From Rhodoplanes sp963724735 (lineage in GTDB: Bacteria > Pseudomonadota > Alphaproteobacteria > Rhizobiales > Xanthobacteraceae), in contig CAVRVX010000030.1 of the NCBI GenBank assembly GCA_963724735.1, positions 9,239 through 73,238 of the forward strand: 64,000 nucleotides of DNA. Reading direction: 5' to 3'. A model generated the notes under the pieces. That model was not told the origin of the DNA and did not search any database. It worked only from the letters and a program-made list of their open reading frames with translations. Made by a program: the position numbers and the translations under genes. Shown piece by piece: positions 1 to 8,665 of this stretch. Within the stretch, counting starts at the first letter, position 1; the number at the start of each line of letters is the position of its first letter.

Positions 1-318
1 GAGAAAGCCGTCGCCTGCCTGACGAAAGACCGGGACGCTTTGCTCGCCTTCTTCGACTTTCCCGCCGAGCACTGGGACCATCTGCGCACGTCAAACCCGA
101 TCGAGAGCGTATTCGCGACGGTGCGTCATCGAACCGTTCGAACAAAGGGAGCCCTGTCGGCGAAGACCGCCAAACTCATGGTGTTCAAACTGGTCGACGC
201 CGCCGCGAAAACTTGGCGGCGATTGAAGGGAGAAAACCAGTTGCCAAAGGTCATCGCCGGCATCAAATTCCAAAACGGAATTGAGGTCGTCAAAATGCCG
301 GCTCACCACGCCGCCTAA
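1..318 (+). CDS. IS256-family transposase, C-terminal part (cut by window edge)
   Basis: The frame is open from base 1 and ends at 318, so only the last ~105 residues are visible. The stretch around TSNPIESVFATVRHRT followed by TKGALS is the hallmark of the C-terminal third of IS256/Mutator-type DDE transposases; the Glu in NPIES corresponds to the family's third catalytic acidic residue. The element must continue to the left. Just downstream a HEPN-domain gene begins abruptly without a plausible start, suggesting that this IS inserted into it; I could not define the terminal inverted repeat, which should lie shortly after 318. Family assignment is firm; intactness of the element cannot be judged. 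Confidence 0.85.
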   Translation, partial: EKAVACLTKDRDALLAFFDFPAEHWDHLRTSNPIESVFATVRHRTVRTKGALSAKTAKLMVFKLVDAAAKTWRRLKGENQLPKVIAGIKFQNGIEVVKMPAHHAA

Positions 319-361
319 TCAACCTCGTCACCCAATCTCCTGCATAGCTCTGAGCACGCTG

Positions 362-1196
362 GGGTCAGGTGCAGTTCGGAGGGTGGTCGGCGCAGCCACA
401 CATGCGTTTGTATCTAAGGACTGGAAACTCAACATCGATAACATTCGTGAGGTCAATAAGTCTCTTAGCCAGTTGTCGTCGAATGTCTTGGACGCAATCG
501 ATAGCTTCTTTGGCGCGCTAAGAGTTGTAGCTGGTATCAATACGGGATACGCGCAAGCGATATGGGTGCCGAGAGGCTGGGCGCTGGAGTACTTCTGCGA
601 CCTAACGCCGGTTTATGGCGCAACTCTGCGTCGTTATCCGAGCGAATTTGACAGCTATGGATGGGAGGGCCAAGGGGAGACCGTTACAGCCGAGCATCTC
701 ATTGAGGTGCGCCGCATTTATCGAGCCGTTGTTAGCAGTCAGAGCGAAGTGGTACGGCTTGCGCTAAATCGGCTGAACGGGTGTCTCACTCGCACTGATG
801 CGGCCGACGCCATTCTCGACGGAACGATTGGCCTCGAACTACTTCTTGGCGACGACCAGAATCAGTCGCTGTCTTACAAGCTTCGGCTTCGCGCTGCGGC
901 TCTCGCGGTATTGCACGCAGACCCCGCTTATCCAGCAGCTGAGGTCGCCTCTAACGTTAAGAAACTCTATGAGGCAAGGTCGGCCATCGTCCACGGTCGG
1001 CGTAAGAAGCGCACCAAGAAGGCGTCCGAACCCACCGACACGAGCCAACGCCAAGAAGCGTTTGATTGCCTCTAACTTGCTTCGGTTCGTGCTCAACGTG
1101 CTTCTGATCAACCCAAAATATCAAGATCCAGCGAAGATCGACGAAGGCCTTCTTCTTAGGGGTGACGAAATTGTTGTACCACGGAAGGAGGGATGA
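362..1196 (+). pseudogene. HEPN-domain protein, 5'-truncated and frameshifted
   Basis: An open frame runs through the end of the IS256 element to 1075 and encodes ~240 residues that look native from about base 362. The region around KLYEARSAIVHGRR is the typical RxxxxH-type segment of Apea-like HEPN domains (RNA-cleaving or regulatory folds common in defence and toxin-antitoxin genes). Near base 1050 the family-like ending (SNLLRFVLNVLLINP, then DEGLLLRGD) switches to the third forward frame and runs to 1196, so a frameshift is required. The N-terminus is missing, probably removed by the insertion. Base composition is less GC-rich than the surrounding genes, which fits acquired DNA. Calling it a HEPN protein is moderately secure; its original job is unknown. 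Confidence 0.6.
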
Positions 1197-1348
1197 AACC
1201 TGCGCGCCGGATACCAAGACACAACAAGAGTATTCTCGCTCACATCCGCTCCTGGTGCTTCGCGTCAGTTCGCGGCGACGCAGCGAGTCGGTCATTTTCG
1301 GAGCAAAGCGGACATCGACTGAGCCGGGCTTACATAACCGGATCATAA

Positions 1349-1367
1349 CCGTATTATGAGGATACGG
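1349..1367 (-). terminator. weak hairpin downstream of the GntR regulator
   Basis: A 6-bp inverted repeat, CCGTAT and ATACGG with a 7-base loop, lies immediately after the stop of the reverse-strand regulator. There is no clear U-tract, so this is only a possible terminator. Confidence 0.25.
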
Positions 1368-1368
1368 C

Positions 1369-2169
1369 CTAGTTTTCGCTGCCAGCGAGATCAGTGCCGA
1401 CCTCGCGCGACGACAGCAGGTCGGAGCGTTCCAGGCGGCGCAGCGACGCCTCCAGACGCTCCTCGTCGCGGCGGATCTCCTCGACGGTATTGAAGGTGTA
1501 GCGAATGTGCTCGTCGGACACGCGCGCGGCGCGATCGACGTCGCCGCTCAGCACGGCATCGGCGATGGCGAGATGCTGTTCGAGCAGGAGCGGGCGCGTG
1601 CCGTGCCGGCGGTACAGCTGGTCGCGGTTATAGAACACCCCCTCGCGCAAAAGCTCGGCGAACACGCGCATGACATGCAGCAGCACGACATTGTGCGAAG
1701 CCTCATACACGGCGACATGCAGGTCGACATCGGCTTCGGCTTCCTTGAAGGGGTCTTCCAGCAAATTGGCCTGCTTCATGCGCTCGACGATGCCGCGGAT
1801 GGTCTTGCGGTCGAGGTCGGTCGCCCGCAAAGCGGCCAATTTGGTGGCTTGCGCCTCCACAAAGCAGCGGTACTCGAAATAGTCCGCCGTCACCCGCGGC
1901 TTGTCGCGGAACAGTTCGGCCAGGGGCGCCGACAAGGGCGTCAGGAATTGCGCCACGCTGGTCCCGCCCCGGTTGGACGCCAACAGCCCGCGCTTTTCCA
2001 GCTGATCGAGCGCCTCGCGCAGCGAAGGGCGCGAAACGTCAAGCTTTTCAGCGAGATCGCGCTCCGAGGCGAAGCGTTCGCCGGGACGAAGCGCGCCTTC
2101 CAGGATCATGCGTTCGATATGGCCGGCGATGGCGTCGGCGAGGCGAGGGGGGCGAATGGCGTCTTGCAT
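1369..2169 (-). CDS. GntR/FadR-family transcriptional regulator (LldR/PdhR type)
   Basis: 266 aa. Residues ~8-75 form the winged-helix GntR domain (ASERDLAEKLDVSRPSLREALDQLEKRGLL is visible in pieces), and residues ~95-235 form an FCD ligand-binding domain with acidic and His residues (DVDLHVAVYEASHN, EQHLAIADAV) that in FadR/LldR relatives bind a metal and a carboxylate ligand. It is divergently transcribed from the Nramp-like carrier and lutABC, and regulators of this subfamily commonly control lactate or other organic-acid genes. The inference is that it represses the divergent carrier-lut operon and responds to lactate or a similar acid. The ATG start at 2169 gives a normal family length. 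Confidence 0.85.
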   Translation of the reverse strand: MQDAIRPPRLADAIAGHIERMILEGALRPGERFASERDLAEKLDVSRPSLREALDQLEKRGLLASNRGGTSVAQFLTPLSAPLAELFRDKPRVTADYFEYRCFVEAQATKLAALRATDLDRKTIRGIVERMKQANLLEDPFKEAEADVDLHVAVYEASHNVVLLHVMRVFAELLREGVFYNRDQLYRRHGTRPLLLEQHLAIADAVLSGDVDRAARVSDEHIRYTFNTVEEIRRDEERLEASLRRLERSDLLSSREVGTDLAGSEN

Positions 2170-2249
2170 GAGCGGCTCTCCCGCGCCGGATGTGGCATGG
2201 TCCAGTAAGTGTGTCTAGTTTCTTAGTTGGATAATAGAATGATCCCATC

Positions 2250-2278
2250 TTGACATGATGGTCAATAAAGTTTACCAG
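2250..2278 (+). promoter_or_regulatory. candidate promoter with overlapping operator for the carrier-lutABC operon
   Basis: A perfect TTGACA at 2250-2255 is followed 17 bases later by a weak -10-like TACCAG. Between them sits an imperfect dyad with half-sites TGGT (2259-2262) and ACCA (2274-2277), the half-site sequence favoured by FadR-type GntR regulators, though the 11-base spacing is longer than usual. Overlap with the promoter would fit repression by the divergent regulator. Inferred from pattern only. Confidence 0.35.
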
Positions 2279-2327
2279 AGGCAAAAATGCGAAAAATATA
2301 GGCAGGAAACCCCCGAAGGAGAATGGC

Positions 2328-3869
2328 ATGAGCGCCTTGGTTGCAGGTGCCTTGAAATCAGACAGCCCACCCGGAGCAATTCAGATCGGCGTCAGCCGCC
2401 CGCCGCTTCCGCTGGGCGACATACCGACGCCGGAAGAAGTATTCAATAAGCCGAGGATCGGGCCGAAGGAGCTCTTCACCTGCGTCCTCGGACCAAGCAT
2501 GATCGCGCTCGGGGTCTCCATCGGCAGCGGCGAATGGCTGCTCGGACCGCTCGGCTTCGGCAAATACGGCTTTATCGGCCTCGGCTTCCTGGTCACGGTC
2601 TCGGCCGTGCTGCAGACCTTCTACAACATCGAGAATGCGCGCTACACGCTTGCGACCGGCGAGGTGCCGATCGTCGGGTTTTATCGCGCCCCGCCGGGCG
2701 TCGCCTTCTGGCTGCCGATCTGCCTGATACTGATGTATGTCGGCTGGATCTGGGGCGGTTGGGCCTCCGCGGCTGGTCAGGCGCTCTATTCGATGTATCT
2801 TGGGAGCTCGGTCGATCTTAAAGTGCCGGGAAACCTGCAGACGGTGCGCATCATCGCAATCGCGCTGCTGTGCCTCTCGTTCGTGCTCTACATGTTCGGC
2901 AAGAAGATCGTCCGGACGCTGGAGGCGATCGACACGTTCCTCGTGGTCTTCATTCTGACGGTGCTGATCACCCTGACGATCATCTTTGCGCCCGGGCATA
3001 TGTGGGGCGAAATGCTCACCAGCATCGTAACGCCGGCCATGCCTCCCAAGGGCATCGACGCGACGACGCTCGGCTCGATCATCGGCTATACCGGCTTCGC
3101 GTCGGGTTTCAATTTCATGCTGATCAACTACTATCGCGACCACGGCTACGCCATGGGCCACCGCGTCGGCTACTATTCGGGCATCATCGGCGGCGGCAAG
3201 TCGGAGGTGCTGCCCTCGGGCTGCACATTCACCGAGACCGAACAGAACGCCAGCACGTGGCGACGCTGGTGGCGTTTCCTGCTCGTCGATCAATGGTGCG
3301 TGTTCTTCACCGGCGCAATGATCGGGATGTTCATCCCCAGCATGCTGGTGGTCTCGCTCGCCGTCACGCCCGGCGCCGCCGAACCCTCGGTCGCGAACAT
3401 GCCGGTCTATGCGGCGGTCGAATTAGGCAAAAAAGCCGCGTGGCTGTTCCCGTTCATCCTGTTCCTCGGCGCGCTGGTGCTGTTCAAGACGCAGACGACG
3501 CTGCTGGAAATGCTGATCCGCAACACGACCGACACCGCCATCGCGTCGAGCCCGCGGCTGCGCGCTTGGATTGCGGGCGATCCCCGCAAGTTCTACTACA
3601 TTCTGGCGGCGACCTTCATCGTCGTCATCGGCATCATCATCCATCTGGCGCTGCCGACCAAGCTGCTGCAGTACTCGGCGAACATGGCGAACCTCGCCTC
3701 GATCATTTTCCCGCTGGTGCTGATCTATCTGAACCGTCAGCTTCCCAAGCCCGCGCGCAGCGGCCCTTGGCAGACGGCGTTGATGCTGGCGAACGTCGTG
3801 TTCTTCGGCTTCTTCTTCTGCAACTTCCTGGCGCTTCAGATCACGGGCAACCCGTTGGTCGTGTTCTAG
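2328..3869 (+). CDS. Nramp-related membrane carrier lacking canonical metal-site motifs
   Basis: 513 aa with about eleven hydrophobic segments. The overall pattern matches the Nramp/SLC11 fold: first helix starting LGPSMIALG, then a loop ending in the ATGE-like TGK position. In classical Nramp metal transporters the first helix carries DPGN and the sixth carries MPH. Here the first site reads IGSGE, and the sixth-helix region (YTGFASGFNFMLINYY) has no MPH. The known Mn/Fe ligands are therefore absent. It is the first gene of a same-strand run with lutABC and is divergent from a GntR regulator. The inference is that it moves an organic acid such as lactate, or another non-classical substrate, rather than Mn2+/Fe2+. 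The start ATG has a strong AAGGAG 5 bases upstream. Confidence 0.7.
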   Translation: MSALVAGALKSDSPPGAIQIGVSRPPLPLGDIPTPEEVFNKPRIGPKELFTCVLGPSMIALGVSIGSGEWLLGPLGFGKYGFIGLGFLVTVSAVLQTFYNIENARYTLATGEVPIVGFYRAPPGVAFWLPICLILMYVGWIWGGWASAAGQALYSMYLGSSVDLKVPGNLQTVRIIAIALLCLSFVLYMFGKKIVRTLEAIDTFLVVFILTVLITLTIIFAPGHMWGEMLTSIVTPAMPPKGIDATTLGSIIGYTGFASGFNFMLINYYRDHGYAMGHRVGYYSGIIGGGKSEVLPSGCTFTETEQNASTWRRWWRFLLVDQWCVFFTGAMIGMFIPSMLVVSLAVTPGAAEPSVANMPVYAAVELGKKAAWLFPFILFLGALVLFKTQTTLLEMLIRNTTDTAIASSPRLRAWIAGDPRKFYYILAATFIVVIGIIIHLALPTKLLQYSANMANLASIIFPLVLIYLNRQLPKPARSGPWQTALMLANVVFFGFFFCNFLALQITGNPLVVF

Positions 3870-3967
3870 AAACGATCTGCGGTGAACCGGAAACGGTTTG
3901 CCGCAGGAAGTCCCATCGACTGAGACAAATCGAGCGAGTTCCGAATCCACTGGAACGGAACTCGCTT
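3870..3967 (-). repeat. two-hairpin intergenic repeat, divergent copy (inverted orientation)
   Basis: This fills most of the gap between the carrier and lutA. It contains a dyad with arms AGCGAGTTCCG / CGGAACTCGCT (3934-3967) and a second, weaker dyad around CTGCGG / CCGCAG (3878-3915). The same two-hairpin layout, in the other orientation and far better conserved, occurs at 50410-50511 and 54815-54916. Inside an operon such a structure could attenuate or stabilise the transcript. Confidence 0.6.
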
Positions 3968-4004
3968 CCCCAAAAAAAACATTGCACTGCGTACGGAGGA
4001 AACA

Positions 4005-4805
4005 ATGGCCGGAACGGGCAAACGCGTCGGTCTCCTGGTCACCTGCCTCGTCGACCTGATCCGGCCCTCGGTCGGCTTCGCCGCGGTCAAGCTCCTGGAG
4101 CAGGCTGGCTGCGCCGTCGAGGTCCCGCGGCAATCGTGTTGCGGCCAGCCGGCGTTCAACTCGGGCGACCGCGCAACCGCGCGGGAGATCGCCGAGCAGG
4201 TGATCGCCGATTTCGAGCACTGCGACTATATCGTCGCGCCCTCCGGCTCCTGCGCGGGCCAGGTGCGGGTGCACTATCCCGAACTTTTCCAGGGCGACCC
4301 GAACTGGCAGCCGCGCGCCGATGCGTTCGCCGCCAAGACCTACGAACTCACCCAATTCCTTGTCGATGTGCTGGGCATTGCGCGCGTCGACGCCCGCTGC
4401 GATGCTGCAGCCACTTACCACGACTCGTGTTCCAGCCTGCGCGAATGCGGCGTGCGAGATCAGCCGCGTCGGCTGCTCGGTTCGGTCGAAGGCTTGACGC
4501 TGACGGAGCTCTCCGACGGCGAAACCTGCTGCGGCTTCGGCGGCACGTTTTGCGTGAAGTACCCGGACATCTCCAATGTCATGGTGTCGAAGAAGGCGGC
4601 GAAGGTGGCGGCGACCGGCGCCGACATGCTGCTTGGCGGCGATCTCGGCTGTCTCATGAACGTCGCCGGCAAGCTTGCCCGCGAGGGGAAGGGGGTCGCG
4701 GTGCGCCATGTGGCGGAGGTGCTCGCCGGCGCGTTCGATCAGCCGCCGATCGGCGTGGCGCGCGAGACCGTCACGCCGTCCGCGACGCAGGAGGCCGGCC
4801 GGTGA
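4005..4805 (+). CDS. lutA: (Fe-S)-binding lactate utilisation protein LutA/LldE
   Basis: 266 aa, the usual length for LutA/LldE. It has two cysteine-rich CCG modules: one around CCGQPAFNSG near residue 46, and a second ending in CCGFGGTFCVKYPDIS near residue 175, with further conserved Cys residues at CLVDLIRP and SCSSLREC. Such modules bind Fe-S clusters and appear in glycolate, heterodisulfide and lactate oxidoreductases. With the next two genes it forms the LutABC complex that oxidises L-lactate to pyruvate in the cytoplasm. An AGGAGG-like site precedes the ATG. The gene overlaps lutB by four bases (GTGA), so translation is coupled. Confidence 0.93.
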   Translation: MAGTGKRVGLLVTCLVDLIRPSVGFAAVKLLEQAGCAVEVPRQSCCGQPAFNSGDRATAREIAEQVIADFEHCDYIVAPSGSCAGQVRVHYPELFQGDPNWQPRADAFAAKTYELTQFLVDVLGIARVDARCDAAATYHDSCSSLRECGVRDQPRRLLGSVEGLTLTELSDGETCCGFGGTFCVKYPDISNVMVSKKAAKVAATGADMLLGGDLGCLMNVAGKLAREGKGVAVRHVAEVLAGAFDQPPIGVARETVTPSATQEAGR

Positions 4806-6226
4806 CCCATCACGCCACCTCGCCCCGCTTCAAGGACAACGCCAAGGCGGCGCTCGTCGACGCCAATCTGCAAGACGCGCTTGCCTTCGTCGAGATGAAT
4901 TTTCCGCAGCGGCGGCGCGCCGTCGCCGACATGCTGCCGGAGTTCGACGCGCTGCGCTCGTCGGCGCGCGACATCAAGAATCACACGCTGAGCTTTCTCG
5001 ATCTCTATCTCGAAACATTCGAGGCGCGCGCGACCGCCCAGGGTTCGCACGTGCATTACGCCGCGACGGCGGAGGAAGCGAATCGCCTCGTCGCCGAGAT
5101 CTGCCAAAAGCACGGCGCCAAGACCATCACCAAGGGCAAATCGATGGTCGGGGAGGAGATCGGCCTCAACGCTTTTCTCGAGGCGAACGGGTTCGTGCCG
5201 ATCGAAACCGATCTCGGCGAATACATCATCCAGATCCGCCACGAATTGCCGTCGCACATCATCATGCCGGCGGTGCATTTGCGCAAGGCGCAGATCGAGG
5301 CGGACTTCCGCCGCGTTCATAAGAACCTGCCGAAGGAGCGCAATCTCGACGAACCCGCTGCGCTGCTCGCGGAAGCGCGCGCGACGCTGCGCGAGAAATT
5401 TCTTGCCGCCGATGTCGGCATCACCGGCGCGAATTTCCTGGTGGCCGAGACCGGCAGCGCCGTCATCGTCACCAACGAAGGCAACGGCGATCTCACCGCG
5501 ACGCTGCCAAGGGTGCACATCGTGCTCGCGAGCATCGAGAAGATCGTGCCGACGCTCGAAGACATGGCGCAGCTCATGCGCGTGCTGGCGCGCTCCGCCA
5601 CCGGCCAGGAAATGTCGGTCTACACGACGCTGATGACCGGGCCGCGCCGGGCGGACGATCCCGACGGGCCGCTGGAGCACCACATTGTCATTGTCGACAA
5701 TGGCCGCTCGGCCATGCTGGCCGGCAAGTTCCGCGACATGCTCCGCTGCATCCGGTGCGGGGCCTGCCTCAATCACTGCCCGGTCTATCATGCGATCGGC
5801 GGGCACGCCTATGGCTGGGTCTATCCCGGCCCGATGGGCGCGGTTCTGACCCCGAGCCTGATCGGCGTCGACAAGGCCGGCCACCTGCCGAACGCCTCGA
5901 CCTTTTGCGGTCGCTGCGAAGAGGTGTGCCCGGTTCGCATTCCGTTGCCGCGGCTGATGCGCTTCTGGCGCGAGCGCGAATTCGAGCGACAATTGTCGCC
6001 GGTAGCGCAGCGCGCCGGCCTCCGGCTTTGGGCCTTCTTCGCCAAGCGTCCGCGTCTCTACCAGTTCGCGACCGCGCCCGCCATGCGCCTGCTCGCCTGG
6101 CTCGGCCGCAGGCAAGGGCGGTTCCGCTGGCTCCCGCTCGCCTCGGGTTGGACGCGCGTGCGGGACCTTCCTGCGCCGCAGGGCGCGACTTTCCAGTCCC
6201 AGTGGCGCGAACGGAGGCGCGGATGA
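4802..6226 (+). CDS. lutB: LutB, LUD-domain iron-sulfur protein of lactate oxidation
   Basis: 474 aa from a GTG start at 4802, which overlaps the lutA stop as GTGA. The frame is open far upstream, but only this start gives a normal LutB (N-terminus VTHHATSPRFKDNAK). Residues ~50-300 are the LUD domain. Two 4Fe-4S motifs follow, CIRCGACLNHCP near residue 316 and CGRCEEVCP near residue 370. The C-terminal ~90 residues are the usual DUF3390-like tail. It is the central electron-transfer subunit of the LutABC L-lactate dehydrogenase complex. The stop overlaps the lutC start (ATGA). Confidence 0.93.
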   Translation: MTHHATSPRFKDNAKAALVDANLQDALAFVEMNFPQRRRAVADMLPEFDALRSSARDIKNHTLSFLDLYLETFEARATAQGSHVHYAATAEEANRLVAEICQKHGAKTITKGKSMVGEEIGLNAFLEANGFVPIETDLGEYIIQIRHELPSHIIMPAVHLRKAQIEADFRRVHKNLPKERNLDEPAALLAEARATLREKFLAADVGITGANFLVAETGSAVIVTNEGNGDLTATLPRVHIVLASIEKIVPTLEDMAQLMRVLARSATGQEMSVYTTLMTGPRRADDPDGPLEHHIVIVDNGRSAMLAGKFRDMLRCIRCGACLNHCPVYHAIGGHAYGWVYPGPMGAVLTPSLIGVDKAGHLPNASTFCGRCEEVCPVRIPLPRLMRFWREREFERQLSPVAQRAGLRLWAFFAKRPRLYQFATAPAMRLLAWLGRRQGRFRWLPLASGWTRVRDLPAPQGATFQSQWRERRRG

Positions 6227-6915
6227 GCACGCGCGATCAGGTCTTCACATCCATCCGCCGCGCGCTGGGCGTCACTGGCGCCGAGGAGCCCCGCCGCAAG
6301 GCGGTGGAAGATCGGCTGCGCGATCATCCGCGCGGCGTCATCCCGAGGCGCGGGCAAGTAAGTCCCGCCGAGCGGGTCGCCTTGTTCACCAGCAAGGTCG
6401 AGGCGGTCGCCGGGACCGCGCAGCGGATCGCATCGACTGACGACCTGCCTGGCGCAGTCGCCGACTACCTCCGCGCCCATAATCTGCCGCTGGTGGTCAG
6501 GCGCGGCGCCGATCCGACGCTTGCCGCCGCGCCATGGGACCGCGAGCCCGCGTTGACGATCAGTGTTGGAGCGACCGGAGGCGGGGATTTGATCGCGCTC
6601 TCGCATGCGTTCGGGGCTGCGGCCGAGACCGGGACGCTCGTGCTGTTGTCGGGATCGGATAACCCGACCACGCTCAACTTCCTGCCCGACAATCACATCG
6701 TTGTCATCGCCGCCGAGACGATCGATGGCGATTACGAAGCTGTGCTGGGGCGACTGCGCGACCAAGTCGGCGCCGAGCGCTTGCCGCGTGCGATCAATCT
6801 CGTCACCGGCCCCTCGCGTTCCGCCGATATCGAGCAGACGCTCATCCTTGGCGCGCACGGCCCGCGCCGGTTGCACGTGATCGTCGTGGAGGCCGGGCTC
6901 CCCGCGCTCAACTGA
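6223..6915 (+). CDS. lutC: LutC, LUD-domain lactate utilisation protein
   Basis: 230 aa. The ATG at 6223 overlaps the lutB stop as ATGA, which fixes the start even though the frame is open well upstream. The C-terminal half is a LUD domain with the conserved SDNPTTLNFLPDNHIVV segment near residue 145 and a family-like end (GPRRLHVIVVE). Together with LutA and LutB it is needed for growth on L-lactate in characterised bacteria. It is the last gene of the operon; no strong terminator is visible in the 64 bases downstream. Confidence 0.9.
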   Translation: MSTRDQVFTSIRRALGVTGAEEPRRKAVEDRLRDHPRGVIPRRGQVSPAERVALFTSKVEAVAGTAQRIASTDDLPGAVADYLRAHNLPLVVRRGADPTLAAAPWDREPALTISVGATGGGDLIALSHAFGAAAETGTLVLLSGSDNPTTLNFLPDNHIVVIAAETIDGDYEAVLGRLRDQVGAERLPRAINLVTGPSRSADIEQTLILGAHGPRRLHVIVVEAGLPALN

Positions 6916-6979
6916 ACGCCTGAGGCTTTGCGGCGTTATCGTCATCGAGGCGCGATGCGCATTCCGACGGAGAACGCCA

Positions 6980-7156
6980 ATGGGCCAGACAGCGAAGAAG
7001 GGTCACGCCCAAAAGCATGCCGAGCCCAGGGGCGCGGCCGAGGATAAGACCAAGAAAAAACGCGAAAACGCACAACTCGACGAAGCGTTGGAGGAGAGCT
7101 TTCCGGCGTCGGATCCGGTTTCGATCAGCCAACCGAAGGCCGATCCCGGCGACTGA
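6980..7156 (+). CDS. small conserved-looking charged protein
   Basis: 58 aa, starting MGQTAKKGHAQKHAEP and ending with QLDEALEESFPASDPVSISQ. The last segment is a recurrent motif in short alphaproteobacterial proteins of unknown function. The N-terminal half is rich in Lys, Ala and Glu and probably disordered. It sits alone between lutC and glmM, with a GGAG element about 10 bases upstream of the ATG. I recognise the motif but no function. Confidence 0.6.
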   Translation: MGQTAKKGHAQKHAEPRGAAEDKTKKKRENAQLDEALEESFPASDPVSISQPKADPGD

Positions 7157-7312
7157 ATTCGCCTTTCGGACGCCTTGCCTGGTAGCGCGGTTAAGCGCCG
7201 CGCCGGGGCTCTTCCGTATTTCGACCAAAAATGCTGTACAATGTTTGTCGGTGCTTACACGCAGTGCGTGTGAGGCGCTTTCCCATTCGTTTGATGATGC
7301 TTAAAGGGGCCC

Positions 7313-8665
7313 ATGGCGAACAAGTATTTCGGGACTGACGGCATTCGTGGCCGGGCGAACGGCGTGATCACGGCGCATCTCGCACTGAGCGTCGGCCAGG
7401 CGACGGGCCTGCTATTCCGTCGCGGCGAGCACCGCAACCGGGTGGTGATCGGCAAGGACACGCGACTCTCCGGCTATATGATCGAAACGGCGCTGGTGGC
7501 GGGCTTCACGTCCGTTGGGCTTGACGTGCTGCTGCTCGGTCCGATGCCGACGCCGGCCGTGGCGATGCTCACCCGCTCCATGCGGGCCGACGTCGGGGTG
7601 ATGATTTCCGCCTCGCACAATCCGTACGACGACAACGGCATCAAGCTGTTCGGCCCGGACGGTTACAAGCTCTCAGACGAGATGGAGGAGGAGATCGAGA
7701 CCCTGGTCGACTCCGACCTCACGAAGAAGCTCGCCAAGTCGGCTGCGCTCGGACGCGCCAAGCGCATCGAAGGCGTGCACGACCGCTACATCGAGTTCGC
7801 GAAGCGCACGCTGCCGCGCACGCTGTCCTTGGAAGGTCTGCGCGTGGTGGTCGATTGCGCCAACGGCGCGGCCTATCGTGTGGCGCCCGAGGCCCTGTGG
7901 GAGCTCGGCGCCGAGGTCATCTCGATTGGCGTCGAGCCCGACGGCTTCAATATCAACCGCGATTGCGGCTCGACCGCGCCTGCCGCGCTGATGGCGAAGG
8001 TGCGCGAGATGCGCGCCGATGTCGGGATTGCGCTCGACGGCGACGCCGATCGCGTCGTCATGGTGGACGAGTGCGGTCACCTCATCGACGGCGACCAGCT
8101 GCTTGCGGTCATCGCGGAGAGTTGGAAGGAAGACGGGCGGCTCTCGCAGCCCGGCCTGGTCGCAACCATCATGAGCAATCTCGGCCTGGAGCGACACCTC
8201 CAGTCGGTCGGGCTCTCGGTGGTGCGCACCCCGGTCGGCGACCGCTACGTGCTCGAAGAGATGCGCGCCCGCGGGCACAATCTCGGCGGCGAGCCCTCCG
8301 GCCACATCATCCTGTCGGACTACGCGACGACCGGCGACGGCTTCGTCGCCGCGCTGCAGGTTCTGGCGGTGGTCAAGAAGCTCGGGCAGCCGGTCTCGCA
8401 GGTGTGCCACCGCTTCGATCCGCTGCCGCAGGTGACCAAGAACGTGCGCTACCGCAACGGCAAGGAGAAGCCGACCGAGCACGCCAAGGTTCGCCACGCG
8501 ATCGCCGAAGCCGAGCAGCGCCTCAACGGCCAGGGCCGGCTGATCGTCCGGCCGTCCGGGACGGAGCCGGTGATCCGCGTCACCGGCGAAGGCGACGATC
8601 CCGAGCTGGTCGAGGCGTTGGTGGACGGCATCGTCGAGGCGCTGCGCGACGTCACCGCGGGGTGA
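7313..8665 (+). CDS. glmM: phosphoglucosamine mutase
   Basis: 450 aa, full length. The N-terminal MANKYFGTDGIRGRAN is diagnostic. The phospho-serine loop ISASHNPYDDNGIK lies near residue 100, the Mg2+ site DGDADR near residue 242, and the sugar- and phosphate-binding segments GGEPSGH and RPSGTEPVIRV follow. It converts glucosamine-6-phosphate to glucosamine-1-phosphate for UDP-GlcNAc and cell-wall synthesis. In many alphaproteobacteria it lies near ftsH/folP; here it is instead followed by a translationally coupled DUF429 gene. A GGGGCCC element precedes the ATG. Confidence 0.97.
   Translation: MANKYFGTDGIRGRANGVITAHLALSVGQATGLLFRRGEHRNRVVIGKDTRLSGYMIETALVAGFTSVGLDVLLLGPMPTPAVAMLTRSMRADVGVMISASHNPYDDNGIKLFGPDGYKLSDEMEEEIETLVDSDLTKKLAKSAALGRAKRIEGVHDRYIEFAKRTLPRTLSLEGLRVVVDCANGAAYRVAPEALWELGAEVISIGVEPDGFNINRDCGSTAPAALMAKVREMRADVGIALDGDADRVVMVDECGHLIDGDQLLAVIAESWKEDGRLSQPGLVATIMSNLGLERHLQSVGLSVVRTPVGDRYVLEEMRARGHNLGGEPSGHIILSDYATTGDGFVAALQVLAVVKKLGQPVSQVCHRFDPLPQVTKNVRYRNGKEKPTEHAKVRHAIAEAEQRLNGQGRLIVRPSGTEPVIRVTGEGDDPELVEALVDGIVEALRDVTAG

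Noticed and set aside
2870..4801. Long plus-strand open frame joining upstream of lutB
   Set aside because: The frame is open through lutA by chance. The encoded residues before VTHHATSPRF are not protein-like, and the GTG at 4802 is the coupled start.
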